A stretch of 64,000 bases of DNA from the NCBI GenBank assembly GCA_018398585.1, contig JAGTTD010000018.1, positions 1,185,501 to 1,249,500 on the forward strand, written 5' to 3'. Below the pieces are notes generated by a model. That model saw only the letters and a program-made list of their open reading frames with translations, was not told the DNA's origin and did no database searches. Made by a program: the position numbers and the translations under genes. This document shows positions 1-10,585 of the stretch, piece after piece; position 1 is the first letter of the stretch, and each line of letters starts with the position of its first letter. This DNA is from Simmondsia chinensis (Eukaryota > Streptophyta > Magnoliopsida > Caryophyllales > Simmondsiaceae).

Positions 1-300
1 TTGCCGGAGTATTCCAGACTTTTCTAGAAACTTCGACCACGTCTTCACGAAAAAGAACCCTAGCAATCCAGCTGATACATTCAACGAAGGAATAATTCCA
101 GTAGTGAGATTCAACTTCATCACAATGAAGGTGAACAACACGCTGAGTACGAGGCTGACAACGAAGGCGCGCAAAGTCAGCTGGCGCTGCCATGGCGGCA
201 CCTCCTTCTCGGCGAAGATTCTCTCCACCGACGGAATCTCCGCCGTATCGCCGGCGCCGGCGTAGTCTGCATTCCCTTCGTCGCGAGTGGCGGTTACCAT
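1..300 (-). CDS. YSL metal-nicotianamine transporter, copy A, exon 1 (partial, runs off left edge)
   Basis: Read on the minus strand from the ATG at 300-298, this gives 100 uninterrupted codons that match exon 1 of the complete YSL gene at 24532 almost residue for residue. They include the VPPWQ motif, the first membrane segment ([20 protein letters not shown]) and the family signature [20 protein letters not shown]. It differs mainly in the acidic N-terminus, where it is five residues shorter than copy B. YSL proteins are OPT-family carriers that move metal-nicotianamine complexes across membranes. No stop or frameshift is visible. The remaining exons must lie beyond position 1, so whether the copy is intact cannot be judged here. 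Confidence 0.93.
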   Translation of the reverse strand, partial: MVTATRDEGNADYAGAGDTAEIPSVERIFAEKEVPPWQRQLTLRAFVVSLVLSVLFTFIVMKLNLTTGIIPSLNVSAGLLGFFFVKTWSKFLEKSGILRQ

Positions 301-420
301 GATCGGGGGGAGAGAGAGAGAGAGAGGATGAAAATTTGTAACTAACTTATAGAGGTGTGTGCTTAGTTGAGATTTTGCTTGATGATACGAAAATTTGCTA
401 AATATCTACATTTGGTAAAT
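301..420 (-). promoter_or_regulatory. 5' leader and core promoter of YSL copy A
   Basis: Upstream of the ATG, reading minus, is a CT-rich leader (303-326). A TATA-like CTATAAG follows at about 346-352, roughly 50 nt from the start codon. The same order (pyrimidine leader, TATA, GCACACACCTCTATAA context) is kept upstream of copy B at 24533-24690, so the duplication included the core promoter. The transcription start is inferred, not seen. Confidence 0.55.
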
Positions 421-448
421 TAAATAATTTTTAATTAATTTAATTTAA

Positions 449-776
449 GATTATTTATGCTAAAGGTCCCTATACTATATTTATTATGTCAATTTAGTAT
501 CTATACAATTAAAAATGTGTCAATTTAGTCCTTTGATCAAATTTAAGTTAAGTTAATGACATAATTTTAAATGGTAAAATTATGTTAGATGCTAGTAACT
601 TATCATAAATTCACTATTTTACTTAATTTAACCCAATTCACGGCCGAACTATTAAAAATTTTATTAAAAACTTAACATAATATTTTCTTTAAGGACCAAA
701 TTGACACATTTTGGATTGTACAAGGACTAAATTGACACAATAGACAAAGTATATGGACCTTTGACCTAAATAATCC
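449..776. mobile_element. Foldback MITE, family F1 (GTCAATTTAGTCC type)
   Basis: Long terminal inverted repeats. The left arm reads GATTATTTATGCTAAAGGTC and continues through TGTCAATTTAGT; the right arm is the inverse, ending GGACCTTTGACCTAAATAAT. The centre holds the AT-rich phrase seen in all copies (AAATTTAAGTTAAGTTAATG). No coding capacity. At least a dozen relatives lie in this window. The superfamily is not established from sequence alone. Confidence 0.75.
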
Positions 777-1306
777 TTCAATTTAATTTAATCTAATTTT
801 TTGACTAAACAATTTTAGTGTTATTTACATTTTAGTACTCGATGTTTTTTGAAAATAATAAAAAGAAATGGCCTTTTTGAATTATTTAAAAGGTTCCTAA
901 GCTTTTGTCATATTATTAAAAATACTCGAAGTTTTTGTTGTATCAATAAAAAAAAATGCATATCTGGCATGATGATGTCATCTTTTGTTAACAGAGATGA
1001 TATAACAACTTTAAAACTACAGTAAAATGATAAAAATATCCTCCAATAACTATATTTTTGGTTAGGATGAATTATACATTAATAATTTTTTAGTCCACAC
1101 ACTTCGTGAAAATGATTTTTAGCTTACAAGTTAAGGTGCAATAATATTTTTATCCAACTAGTGTCAAATTTTTTGCCAGAATTTACGAAAAGACCAAAAA
1201 TACTCTTTACGGATAAAAAAGATAAATAAATAAATCAATTACATCATGTATCCCTATATTTGGTGCATAACTTCCCACTCCTCTAAAATCACCTTTTAAC
1301 ATTTTT
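722..1306. repeat. 585-bp direct repeat, copy 1
   Basis: By eye this is identical to 1336-1920 (offset 614 bp). It contains the right end of the F1 MITE and half of an F2 foldback element (ATTTACATTTTAGTACTC, from about 824). See copy 2. Confidence 0.9.
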
Positions 1307-1335
1307 AACATTTTTAACATGTATCCCTACAAGTT

Positions 1336-1920
1336 AAGGACTAAATTGACACAATAGACAAAGTATATGGACCTTTGACCTAAATAATCCTTCAATTTAA
1401 TTTAATCTAATTTTTTGACTAAACAATTTTAGTGTTATTTACATTTTAGTACTCGATGTTTTTTGAAAATAATAAAAAGAAATGGCCTTTTTGAATTATT
1501 TAAAAGGTTCCTAAGCTTTTGTCATATTATTAAAAATACTCGAAGTTTTTGTTGTATCAATAAAAAAAAATGCATATCTGGCATGATGATGTCATCTTTT
1601 GTTAACAGAGATGATATAACAACTTTAAAACTACAGTAAAATGATAAAAATATCCTCCAATAACTATATTTTTGGTTAGGATGAATTATACATTAATAAT
1701 TTTTTAGTCCACACACTTCGTGAAAATGATTTTTAGCTTACAAGTTAAGGTGCAATAATATTTTTATCCAACTAGTGTCAAATTTTTTGCCAGAATTTAC
1801 GAAAAGACCAAAAATACTCTTTACGGATAAAAAAGATAAATAAATAAATCAATTACATCATGTATCCCTATATTTGGTGCATAACTTCCCACTCCTCTAA
1901 AATCACCTTTTAACATTTTT
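1336..1920. repeat. 585-bp direct repeat, copy 2
   Basis: Second member of the tandem pair. I found no mismatch on reading the two through. The 29 bp between the copies (1307-1335) are a patchwork of phrases also found inside the repeat (ATGTATCCCTA, CAAGTTAAGG, repeated AACATTTTT), as expected from template switching during repair. A SINE tail begins at the first base after the repeat. Confidence 0.9.
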
Positions 1921-2019
1921 GGATTCCTCGGAAAACCCTGACGGGGTAAGGCTGCATACATCCTATCCCCCAGACCCTGCACAAGCGGGAGCCCTTGTGG
2001 CACTGGGACTGTTGTTGTA
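1921..2019 (+). mobile_element. Au-type SINE 3' module, tail-only copy
   Basis: Contains CTCGGAAAACCCTGACGGGG, the AAGGCTGCATACATCC box, CAGACCCTGC, GCGGGAGCCC and the terminal CTGTTGTTGT. No 5S or tRNA head is present. A possible second scrap of 5S-like sequence (ATTAGAACTTTGAAGTTAA) follows at about 2032-2062. The left border coincides with the end of direct repeat copy 2. Confidence 0.85.
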
Positions 2020-2068
2020 TATCCATTTAACTATTAGAACTTTGAAGTTAACTGTATTTGGGGGATAA

Positions 2069-2658
2069 TTAGGGGTGAACAAAACTCGGTCTAGACCGAT
2101 GGATCGGACAGGACCGGACCGGCCTTTTCGGTCAAGGACCAGACCGGATCGGTACGGTCGGTCCTAGTATATGTGCTTAATCGGTCTTCGGTCCAACCCA
2201 AGACCGATCAACATCAATTATGCATCAAATATTTATTTTTTTACTCTTTAATAATTATATGAATATCCCGCATAATTAACCTTGAATTATATATATTGTG
2301 TAAATTATAATATTAACATTATTTTTGAATTTTTAAATTTCGTATAAAAGCGTTTTTCTTCTAATAAATTAAATTGTTATATAAAAATCGGTCCAAATCG
2401 GTCCTATCCTCGGTCTCATGATTTGACGCACTTCGGTCTTTGGTTCGCATAACTAACCTTAAATTATATATATTGTGTAAATTATAATATTAACATTATT
2501 CTCTAATTTTTAACTTTCGCATAAAAACGTTTTTCTTCTTATAAATTAAATTGTTATATAAAAATCGGTCCAAATCGGTCCGGTCCTCGGTCTCATGATT
2601 TGACGTACTGCGGTCTTCAATCTGGTCCGGTCCAGTCCAGTCTTGGATCTATATGCCC
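2069..2658. mobile_element. CGGTC-rich hAT-like MITE with internal duplication
   Basis: Starts TAGGGGTGAACAAAA and ends TATATGCCCCTA, an imperfect inverted pair like the hAT-type MITEs elsewhere in the window. The ends are packed with CGGTC/GACCG (2085-2170, 2390-2640). The interior holds a 177-bp imperfect tandem duplication (from 2269 and from 2446). I found no convincing 8-bp target duplication. No coding potential: the short frame at 2643-2843 overlaps the right end and has no recognisable protein. Confidence 0.6.
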
Positions 2659-2659
2659 C

Positions 2660-3236
2660 TAGTGACAGTAGTACCAAAATAGGTGCATTTTATTCAGCTT
2701 ATTTCAACTTATCTGATTCAATAATATCCATCCATTTAAGGTCTGTATCTTTTTACAGTGAAATATTTGGTTATGTAGTGCAAAAAGATCTTATTTACAT
2801 AATGTTTAGATATAAGTTTAAAAAAGAAATTTATCTATTATAATCACAAAAATAACTTAATAATATAAATTAATTACTAATAATAGGGAAGAGAAAAGCA
2901 TGATAGTGGAAGTGGTGAGTATAGCGACCCAAGCGTAAAAAGGGTGGTGGTAGATAAGGGGTGGTAATAATAAGTAAAACTATGTCATGGTAATCAAGAT
3001 TTAATGTTAATATAGCCTTTTTAAAACATATTTCTAAAATAATATGAAAAGATCAAGTTTTACATCTTTTTCCACCTAGTTATAAAGCTATTTTTTCATT
3101 TTTCTATTTAAGTTGTGAAAAAGATGTAAAATGATATTTCCTGTAAACCAAACGCAAGCCTTACAATCAACTAGATCATTTTTACAGCTCTAAGTTGTTA
3201 AAAAGCTAAACCAAACGCAAAATAGGAAATTGGCAA
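2660..3236. other. AT-rich intergenic DNA, nothing identified
   Basis: No frame with protein-like composition and no terminal repeats. The part around 3020-3215 (GATCAAGTTTTACATC, CTAAACCAAACGC) resembles 19860-20410 and is probably a remnant of another MITE family. Confidence 0.4.
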
Positions 3237-3244
3237 GGTCCATC

Positions 3245-3880
3245 TAGGGATGCAAGCGAACCAAACGTTCGATGAACAACTTATGTTCGAAATCGATTAA
3301 GGCTCGTTCGTGTTCATTATAAGGGCTCGATAAGCTTAACAAGCCGAGTTAGAACAGGGGTGTTCGGCTCGCTAATTTTCACGAACAGTTTGATAAGGAC
3401 TCGCTAAAGGACTCGATACAACAACAACAACAACAAACCCAGTGCCTCCACGGGCTCCCCCATAAGCAGGGTCTAGGGGGGTAGGTGTACGTAGCCTTCC
3501 CCCTTCAGGAGGCTACCTTGACGTTAAGGGACTCGATATGAGTTTGTTAAAGGCTCGTTATAATCTCGATAACAATTGGTACTAGTTCAAAAATGGTTCA
3601 ATAGTGACTTAAAAAGCTGGGCTCGTTAACAAGCTTGACTCGATTGTGAGCTTAGCTTGGTTCTAAACTCGACTCGCCTCGATAACAATTTCGACTCGAC
3701 TCGACAAGCCTAACAAGCCGAATATCGAACACGCTAAAATTTTATCGAACCGAGTTTAAACAAGGGTTAGAAATGCTTGATAAGTGCCCGACTCGAACTC
3801 GAGCTCGATAAGCCTTATTGAACACTAGTTCGAACAAGGGGGTGCTCGACTCGACTCGGCTTTAGTCGTTCACACCCTTA
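3245..3880. mobile_element. hAT-type MITE (GAGCTCGA family) with nested SINE
   Basis: Terminal inverted repeats: left TAGGGATGCAAGCGAACC, right inverse TAAGGGTGTGAACGAC. Flanked by a near-perfect 8-bp target duplication (GGTCCATC at 3237-3244, CGTCCATC at 3881-3888). The interior is a dense run of CTCGA/GAGCTCG words. A SINE sits inside at 3419-3528, so this element is older than that insertion. Non-coding and non-autonomous. Confidence 0.82.
3419..3528 (-). mobile_element. Au-type SINE tail copy nested in hAT MITE
   Basis: Minus-strand copy: (CAA)n tail, CCAGTGCCTCC, GGGCTCCC, GTACGTAGCC, then the 5' part. Flanked by the target duplication GGACTCGATA (3409-3418 and 3529-3538), which is host MITE sequence. 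This proves a discrete insertion. Confidence 0.88.
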
Positions 3881-3970
3881 CGTCCATCCAAAGGCACCAT
3901 CAACATCCCAAAAGTGACCTCGACGCTCAAGACATTATCAAATGTTAGGTCATTTACCTCTTTATCAAAT
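3783..3970. repeat. Segment X, first copy
   Basis: About 186 bp, including the right end of the hAT MITE plus its flank (GGCACCATCAACATCCC). Repeated at 4309-4495 with a few substitutions. Confidence 0.85.
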
Positions 3971-4049
3971 TTTAAATATCAAATAATGGTAAATATAATA
4001 TTAGATAAGTTGAAGTTTATTTAATTCAAAGATTTGATGGTTACAAAAA

Positions 4050-4092
<43 letters not shown>

Positions 4093-4295
4093 TCTTAAGA
4101 AAAATATATGTATACTTATTTTTTAATATAGATAATTATTAATTAAGTTTTAAATATAAAATAATGATAAATATAATCTTGAATAAGTTGAAGTTAATCT
4201 GCTTTAAAAGATTCAGTGGTTACAAAAAATTATTAAATTTAGATATATAAAATAATCTTAACAAAAATTATATGTAAAATTAGATGCATAATCAT
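3970..4295. repeat. Segment Y, first copy, with ATT/AT microsatellite
   Basis: Repeated at 4990-5313. Contains (ATT)n followed by (AT)n around 4050-4092. The shorter microsatellite in the second copy shows independent slippage. Confidence 0.85.
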
Positions 4296-4308
4296 TTATA
4301 ATCTTGAA

Positions 4309-4495
4309 TAAGTGCCCGACTCGGACTCGAGCTCGATAAGCCTTATTGAACACTAGTTCGAACATGGGGGTGCTCGACTCGACTCGGCTTTAGTCGTTCA
4401 CACCCTTACGTCCATCCAAAGGCACCATCAACATCCCAAAAGTAACCTCGATGCTCAAGACATTATCAAATGTTAGGTCATTTACCTCTTTATCA
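4309..4495. repeat. Segment X, second copy
   Basis: Duplicate of 3783-3970. It carries the hAT right end and flank but no left end, so it arose by duplication of already inserted DNA, not by transposition. Confidence 0.85.
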
Positions 4496-4989
4496 ATGCA
4501 CTAACAGTGATCTCTGCAACTATTTTTCAAAGGTCAGACCGCAAGTGTTGGTTATAACTACTATAATATTAGTGCAATAGTAGATCTTCTTCTATTCTGT
4601 TTTATTTAATTTTTTTTATATTTCGTTGTATTATCCTCAGAGTGCGATTTACTAAAATAATTTTGACAAAATATTTTTAAGTGTAGATAACTATTTAGTC
4701 TTTCAATTTTAATTTTATTCTACTGATAATATGATAAATATTATCACTCTAATAAGTTATTTTTTTGAGAATAAATGATTAATTTAAATTTTTATTTTTA
4801 ATTTCAACTAATGAAAAATATTCTTAGATAATTTTTTATGTATATAAAATATTAAATAATTATAAATATTAAGTTTTTAAAGGTATATTGTTAAATCAAC
4901 GAGAAATAATTATAGTATTTAACTATATAAAATAATTAAAAATAGAGGTATATGTAGAGATTTAATTATTTTTTAGTATAGATGATTAT

Positions 4990-5077
4990 TAATTAAATTT
5001 TAAATATCAAATAATGATAAATATAATATTAGATAAGTTGAAGTTTATTTAATTCAAAGATTTGATGGTTACAAAAA

Positions 5078-5109
<32 letters not shown>

Positions 5110-5313
5110 TTCTTAAGAAAAATATATATATACTTATTTTTTAATATAGTTAATTATTAATTAAATTTTAAATATAAAATAATGATAAATATAATCCTGA
5201 ATAAGTTGAAGTTAATCTGCTTTAAAAGATTCAGTGGTTACAAAAAATTATTAAATTTAGATATATAAAATAATCTTAACAAAAATATATGTAAAATTAG
5301 ATGCATAATCATT
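4990..5313. repeat. Segment Y, second copy
   Basis: Duplicate of 3970-4295 (TTAGATAAGTTGAAGTTTAT and TGCTTTAAAAGATTCAGTGG are shared). It is separated from X' by about 490 bp that are absent between X and Y. Confidence 0.85.
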
Positions 5314-5608
5314 TTGAGTAAAATGATTATATACTTTTTGAATTTTAATTTAAGCCAAAAATAAAATAATAATATTATTGGATTAAGTTTTGTTATTTAA
5401 GTCTTCACGATTATTTAATTTCTTTATTTTTAGTTTAATTAATGATGAATATCATTAGATTAAAACTTTGTGAGTATATTAAAAATTAAATGATCATTAA
5501 TATTAAATATTAAATTTCGTGTTTATATTATGATTATAGGAAAAAAAAAAGTATAGTATTTAGATTTATAAAATAATTTTAGCAAAAATAGATTTAAGAC
5601 AAATATAG

Positions 5609-5788
5609 CCCATCATGGAGTGTCTTAGTTGGTGGGGTCTCCTACCCATGCGATCATCGCCCAGGGGTTAGGAGTTCAATTCTCGTTGAAGACATACTCA
5701 TGACCTACCTGCTCATGGGGACTTGTGGACTGTTCTCATGGACCGGGGCTGGTTGGAATAACTCAATCCCTCGTTACGAAAAAAAAAG
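5609..5788 (+). mobile_element. tRNA-derived SINE, lineage 1
   Basis: Pol III A-box-like CTTAGTTGGTGG and B-box-like GGAGTTCAATTCTCG about 50 bp apart, a tRNA-unrelated body (CTCATGGACCGGGGCTGG) and a final A-rich tail. Flanked by a 15-bp target duplication with one mismatch (TTAAGACAAATATAG and TTAAGACTAATATAG). The box spacing and missing acceptor stem rule out a tRNA gene. Confidence 0.82.
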
Positions 5789-5803
5789 TTAAGACTAATA
5801 TAG

Positions 5804-6735
5804 ATGATTAGTAATTAATATTTAAATTTTAAATACAAACTAATGACAAATATACATTTAGATAAATGAAATTTTAATATGAATCTAATCTAATCTAGCT
5901 ATCAATTAATATATAATTTCATAGTTTCCTCGCCCTTTTTTCTTGCAAATGAATAATTAAACAAAAACTAATAAATAGAATTAAATGAGGCCCTAAAATC
6001 GAAAACAAATATATAATTTTACAATTTTCTCCTTTCTTCTCATTCGTCCATGCCTGTAAATTCTAAAAATACCACCACTTACGTCCACAAGTTTAAATAA
6101 AAAAAGGAGAAACTTAAAAGATGTTGGAATGCTCCCGAGCACATGAAATCCAGACAAATATCACGGGTTTAATATCAATCTTAAAAGTATGAATCTTTCC
6201 CTTTTTTATTTCATACTTCAATCTGTCTATGAACCTCAAGAATAATAATATGTTATCATTTTCTTTTTGATAATTTTATTTTTCATTTAATATGATCATA
6301 TTTTTGACATATTATTAATTAAGCTAGAACAATTATAAATTGGATAATGAATAGTAATATATATTTACAAAATTATAATATATAAGTATTTTCATTTAAA
6401 ATTTACATAAGGATAATTTAGTGTTTTATTAATTAATCTTTATATAAAGTTTCCTGATTTTATTCTCCGCTAGCAAAGGTGGCAAGTGGGTTTCAAACCT
6501 CACCACGAATGCTAAAAAAAATAGCTTATTCCTAGTTCGGTGCTAAAAAATCAGCTTATTTCTAGTTCGGTGCTAAAAAAAATTCATTAACACTTGTATA
6601 ATATCTTTCCTTTTAACTTCTCAAGTACAGTGCTAAAAAAATTCATATACACTCAGTTCAATGTTTTTTTAAATCATTTTTCCAAATGCAAATAACCCAC
6701 AATTTTATATTATGTTATTAATTAATATTTAAATT
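5804..6735. other. AT-rich intergenic DNA, nothing identified
   Basis: No recognisable protein frame. Three short imperfect repeats of GTGCTAAAAAAATTCA/CTAGTTCGGTGC type occur at 6508-6640. Confidence 0.4.
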
Positions 6736-7080
6736 AAGGGTTATTTACGTCAATTATCTATGTACTTTATCTGCTGTGTCAATTTAGTCTTTGTACTTTT
6801 AATTGTATCAATATAGGTCTCATTTGGTGTGCAGGAAGTAGAAATTTAGGAGAAATACAAATTTTTACTCTTGTTTCATTGATAGGAAGTTGGCAAAAAT
6901 GGGGAAGTAGAAATTGCTTAATAATTTTCAATTCCTTCAAAATGCATTAGTAACTTACCGAACCTTCCAGGTAAGTTCTAATTTAAAAGAGAAGCAATAT
7001 TTCACTACTTTCACTTAAAAGCAAAAAAAAATAAAAATAGATTTCTCCATAAGCTAAAATTTCTGCAAGAAAAATGGAAG
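6736..7080. mobile_element. F1 foldback arm broken by Tourist-like fragment
   Basis: 6736-6810 is only the left arm of an F1 MITE (GGGTTATTTACGTCAATTAT). It is cut at about 6813 by a fragment with GGTCTCATTTGGTGTGCAGG and AGGAAGTAGAAATT, related to the complete Tourist-like elements at 16141 and 19045. Confidence 0.5.
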
Positions 7081-7109
7081 ATAATATCAACAAAGATTCG
7101 GACATAGCC

Positions 7110-7219
7110 TCTCTTTAGGATAACACCTTGAAGGGGTAAGACTGCGTACATCCCACCTCTCCCAGACCCTGCATATGCAGGAGCCCTTGAAGCACTGGGT
7201 TTGTTGTTGTTATTGTTGT
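7110..7219 (+). mobile_element. Au-type SINE tail-only copy
   Basis: AGCCTCTCTTTAGGATAACA, AAGACTGCGTACATCCC, CAGACCCTGC, then (GTT)n with an ATT interruption. No head is visible. Confidence 0.85.
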
Positions 7220-7322
7220 AATTTCAACAAAAAGAAATGCCTGCATAATTAAGGTTTAAAATTCTAACTGTTTTTGGAACTAAAAGTTATACTTGAAAAT
7301 GACTTTTTTAGTGTTATTCTTT

Positions 7323-7865
7323 AGGATTATTTACAACTTAGTACAATGATATTTTTTGAAATAATAAAAATAATCTTGATTTTTTTGAATTACTAAAAAG
7401 ATCCCTAAGTTTTTATTGTATTAATAAAAAGGTCCATTTCTAGTGTGATAACATCATTTTTCATCGATAGAGCTGACGTGACAACCGTTTTTTTTTATTA
7501 ATGCTATAGTAAAATAATAAAAGTGTCATTCAATATTCTTATTCTTACTTTATAAGCACAAAATTTGATATATTGTATCATGTAAAAACTATCTACTTTT
7601 ACTTAATTTGTTTAAAAGTATGATTATTGAAGGTTATTTTTATTATTTTGCCGTACTATTAATAAAAAGCCAGTTGGCGCTTCAACTCCGTCAACAAAAA
7701 GTGGCGTTATTAAGCTAGAGAGTGAATTTTTTATTAATACACAAAAATTAGGGACCGTTTTATTAATACGACAAAAACTTAGGGGCCTTTATTTTAATTC
7801 AAAAAGATCAGTGTCCTTTATTATTATTTTGAAAAAGGTCGGGATACTAAAATGTAAATAACCAT
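7323..7865. mobile_element. Foldback MITE, family F2
   Basis: The left arm GGATTATTTACAACTTAGTA and AATAATAAAAATAATC is mirrored by the right arm AAAGGTCGGGATACTAAAAT and GTAAATAACC. The arms include AAAAACTTAGGGGCC type phrases in both orientations. Relatives are at 31534-32077 and 54219-54720. Non-coding. Confidence 0.7.
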
Positions 7866-7976
7866 ATTCTTTACTTTTTCATTTCCTTCCTACTTTCGGT
7901 AAATCAAAAACAAAATATAATCGCTTTCAAAAACTACAAATAAAAAACGACATTAAACAAACCCTAAACAACTAGA

Positions 7977-9144
7977 GGCCTGAAAAAGGGTAATTTTTCA
8001 AAAAAGCACATTTTGACATTTTTATTCCCAAAATAACACGAGTCGGTTCCCAAACTAATGCTGAAAAATAAAAAAAATAATGCCAAAAAATAAATAATTA
8101 CCAATCTACTGTTGAACCGCGTTTAGAAAAAGCGGTTCACTCCGAAAATAACCGAATTAAGGGAAAAATAGTTTTTCCAGTTATAAAACGCGTCTTGAAG
8201 ACGCGTTTCACGTGAATATAAACCGCGTTGGCGGTTCACTTGAAGATAAACCGCATCTTTAAGACGCGGTTCATATGCTATTAAAACGCGTCTTAAAGAC
8301 GCGGTTCATATAGTTGTAAACGCCAACTCTTGAAGTCAAGGACGCCCACGCTCGAAACGAATTCAAAATAAAATAGATGAAATGACTATACACGAAGGGT
8401 CACACGTGGGTTCTGTAAGAGAAAATGTCATAATGTATTGACATACAAGATGAAAAAGGAGCACGAGGCTCGGTTAGCAGCTAGTAGCAGTGAAATATTG
8501 ACGATAATATTTATTTATGTTTCATTTTTTTGAACATTTATTTATGTTTTATTTATATTATTTTTTATATAGTAGTTCGTTATTTATATATATCTATTAG
8601 TTTGTTATTTATATTATATTACTCATAAACCATTATAACAGCGTTTTCTAAACGCGATTTATGTGTTGTAAACCGCGTTTTCGGAACGCGGTTTATGCCT
8701 TATATAATTATTTCTTCTTGATGCGGTTATTTTTACATATAACCGCATTTTTTGAACGCGGTTTAATATAACCGCGTTTATAAAACGCGGTTCAACAGTA
8801 GATTGGTAAATATTTATTTTTTAGCATTATTTTTTTTTTTTTTTATTTTCCAGCATTATTTTGGGAACCGACTCAAATAACACGGAAAAATTCAAAATTA
8901 CCAAAATAATACGCGAAAATTAAAAATTATCAAAACAGCACATCCAGTCAGCATGCCATTTCAACCTAAGGGCATTTTGGTCATTTCACATTTTCTAAAA
9001 CTTAAAAAAAAAAAAGGAATCATATAGGTGGCAATAGCATGCTTACCGAGTGTGCTATATTGGTAATTTTGAATTTTTACGTGTTATTTTTGAAATTAAA
9101 ATATCAAAATATGTTATTTTAGAGGATCATTCTCCGAAAAGGCC
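7977..9144. mobile_element. Complex foldback element with GCGGTT hairpin array
   Basis: The outer arms (GGCCTGAAAAAGGG left; inverse GGGGCCTTTTCGGAG right) and the inner arms (ACCAATCTACTGTTGAACCG at 8100 and its inverse at 8782-8811) are both inverted. Between them are about 14 GCGGTT or AACCGC words arranged as short palindromes, for example CGCGTCTTGAAGACGCG near 8190. The middle (8310-8520) is unique, non-coding sequence. No transposase frame and no clear target duplication, so the superfamily is open. Confidence 0.7.
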
Positions 9145-9320
9145 CCTAATGAGAAACGTAAATGTAAAAGATTAGACATCAGAATTATTTTATGTAATCG
9201 GCATCTATGTCATTGGTTGCAAATATGGTAATTAAGTACATAAAACTGAGGTTTCTCAACAAAAGTACTGTAATTTGTAACATAAACACATATAACAAGA
9301 TTTACTATTTGCAATGCACA

Positions 9321-9432
9321 CCCGTTTAGTATCGTTTTTCGGCTTCAATTTTTGGGTCTCGAGAAAACACAAATGGTTGTTTTTTCTGCTCAAAACTCGA
9401 AAATTGAAACCAAAAAACGATACCAAAAAGGG
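9321..9432. mobile_element. Short hairpin MITE (F5) in YSL 3' flank
   Basis: CCCGTTTAGTATCGTTTTTC pairs with the inverse of GAAACCAAAAAACGATACCA, forming one long hairpin of about 112 bp. It lies 44 bp beyond the YSL stop codon, so it is probably transcribed as 3' UTR. Open frames across it are palindrome artefacts. Confidence 0.65.
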
Positions 9433-9475
9433 CCATAAAGAAACCGAAACAACTAACCTGATTGATGTGAAGAGC

Positions 9476-10585
9476 TCACGAACCCAAGAAAGCTTCAACT
9501 TTAGTATTCGTCGCTCTTGAGAGGAACTTCATGCAAATTGGCGGGTGTACGCCTGCCAAAGCGAGTATCGAACTGGGCAACGTCCAAATTCCATCCCCGC
9601 ATATCAAACCCGAAGCGACAGCTGGCCCAAACGCGTCCGCCTTCGCCTTATTCTTCCACCGCCAAACGAATAAAATCAAGCTCCCGACACACATGTCAAT
9701 CGCAAAATACCCACCGATATAAAACGGTATAGCCATCGCCATTGGAATCGGTATATACCTCGACCATTTCTTTCCCAAGCTATCTCTAATACCATTCACC
9801 GCCATAGCGGCCAAAAAGAATATGCAACATAATGTGAAACAGTGCTTTGGCAAAGCACTAAACCCTTCGACACCTAAGATGGAGATGTTCCTGTAAATAA
9901 GCGCGTATGGTGCTGGATACTCGGACCCCGTTTTACCCAGATCATGAAAAGCTTTAAGGAACAACCAGAAGACGCAGGGCGATATAATGCAACCCATCGC
10001 AGTTCCTATGACCTGGCTCACAAACATGGACCGGGGCGACGCTAACGTCATGTAACCTGTTTTAAAGTCTTGCATTAGGTCTGAAGCAGTTGAGACTATG
10101 TTCATCATGACACCACAAGCGGCTAGACCCGCGAGAACACCACCACCGGATGATGCAGCCCAGGCCCCGATAATAAAAATGGCTAGTTTTCCATAGGTTG
10201 AGGCTAAGGACCAATCGGTTAGACCACACCCATAGGCGTTGCAAAAGGCGAGGACCGGTGCAAAGATGTACATTACTATGATATAGTACCATTTAAGGGG
10301 GTGGAAAATGTGGGGTAACGTTATCGTCGAGACAACAGCGATGGTAATGTATGCAGTGATGGCGACCCATGTGGGGATTTGGTCTTTGAGAAAAAGATTG
10401 GTTCTCCGTTGGTCGTCGAAGGATTGAGGCTCCGAGAGTTCGGGGCTAGAGCGGCCATTCGAAGGGAGGATGGTACCCGAGTCCTTGGATTTGAATTGGT
10501 TGTATAGACCAATACATGTATGGCCAAAGACTTTGACGAAGTTGTAGAGTCCGTCTCCAAGTATGATTGAAATGGCTATAAAGAC
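9476..10585 (-). CDS. YSL copy B exon 6 (terminal)
   Basis: Starts after the acceptor TTTATAG at 10586-10592 and reads [20 protein letters not shown] onward for 369 codons to TGA at 9478-9476. It carries the variable cytosolic loop (about residues 350-385, polar) and most C-terminal membrane helices. No frameshift on reading through. Confidence 0.95.
   Translation of the reverse strand, partial: VFIAISIILGDGLYNFVKVFGHTCIGLYNQFKSKDSGTILPSNGRSSPELSEPQSFDDQRRTNLFLKDQIPTWVAITAYITIAVVSTITLPHIFHPLKWYYIIVMYIFAPVLAFCNAYGCGLTDWSLASTYGKLAIFIIGAWAASSGGGVLAGLAACGVMMNIVSTASDLMQDFKTGYMTLASPRSMFVSQVIGTAMGCIISPCVFWLFLKAFHDLGKTGSEYPAPYALIYRNISILGVEGFSALPKHCFTLCCIFFLAAMAVNGIRDSLGKKWSRYIPIPMAMAIPFYIGGYFAIDMCVGSLILFVWRWKNKAKADAFGPAVASGLICGDGIWTLPSSILALAGVHPPICMKFLSRATNTKVEAFLGS

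Noticed and set aside
9517..9732. Plus-strand frames opposite YSL exon 6
   Set aside because: They are antisense shadows of a strongly conserved transporter exon.
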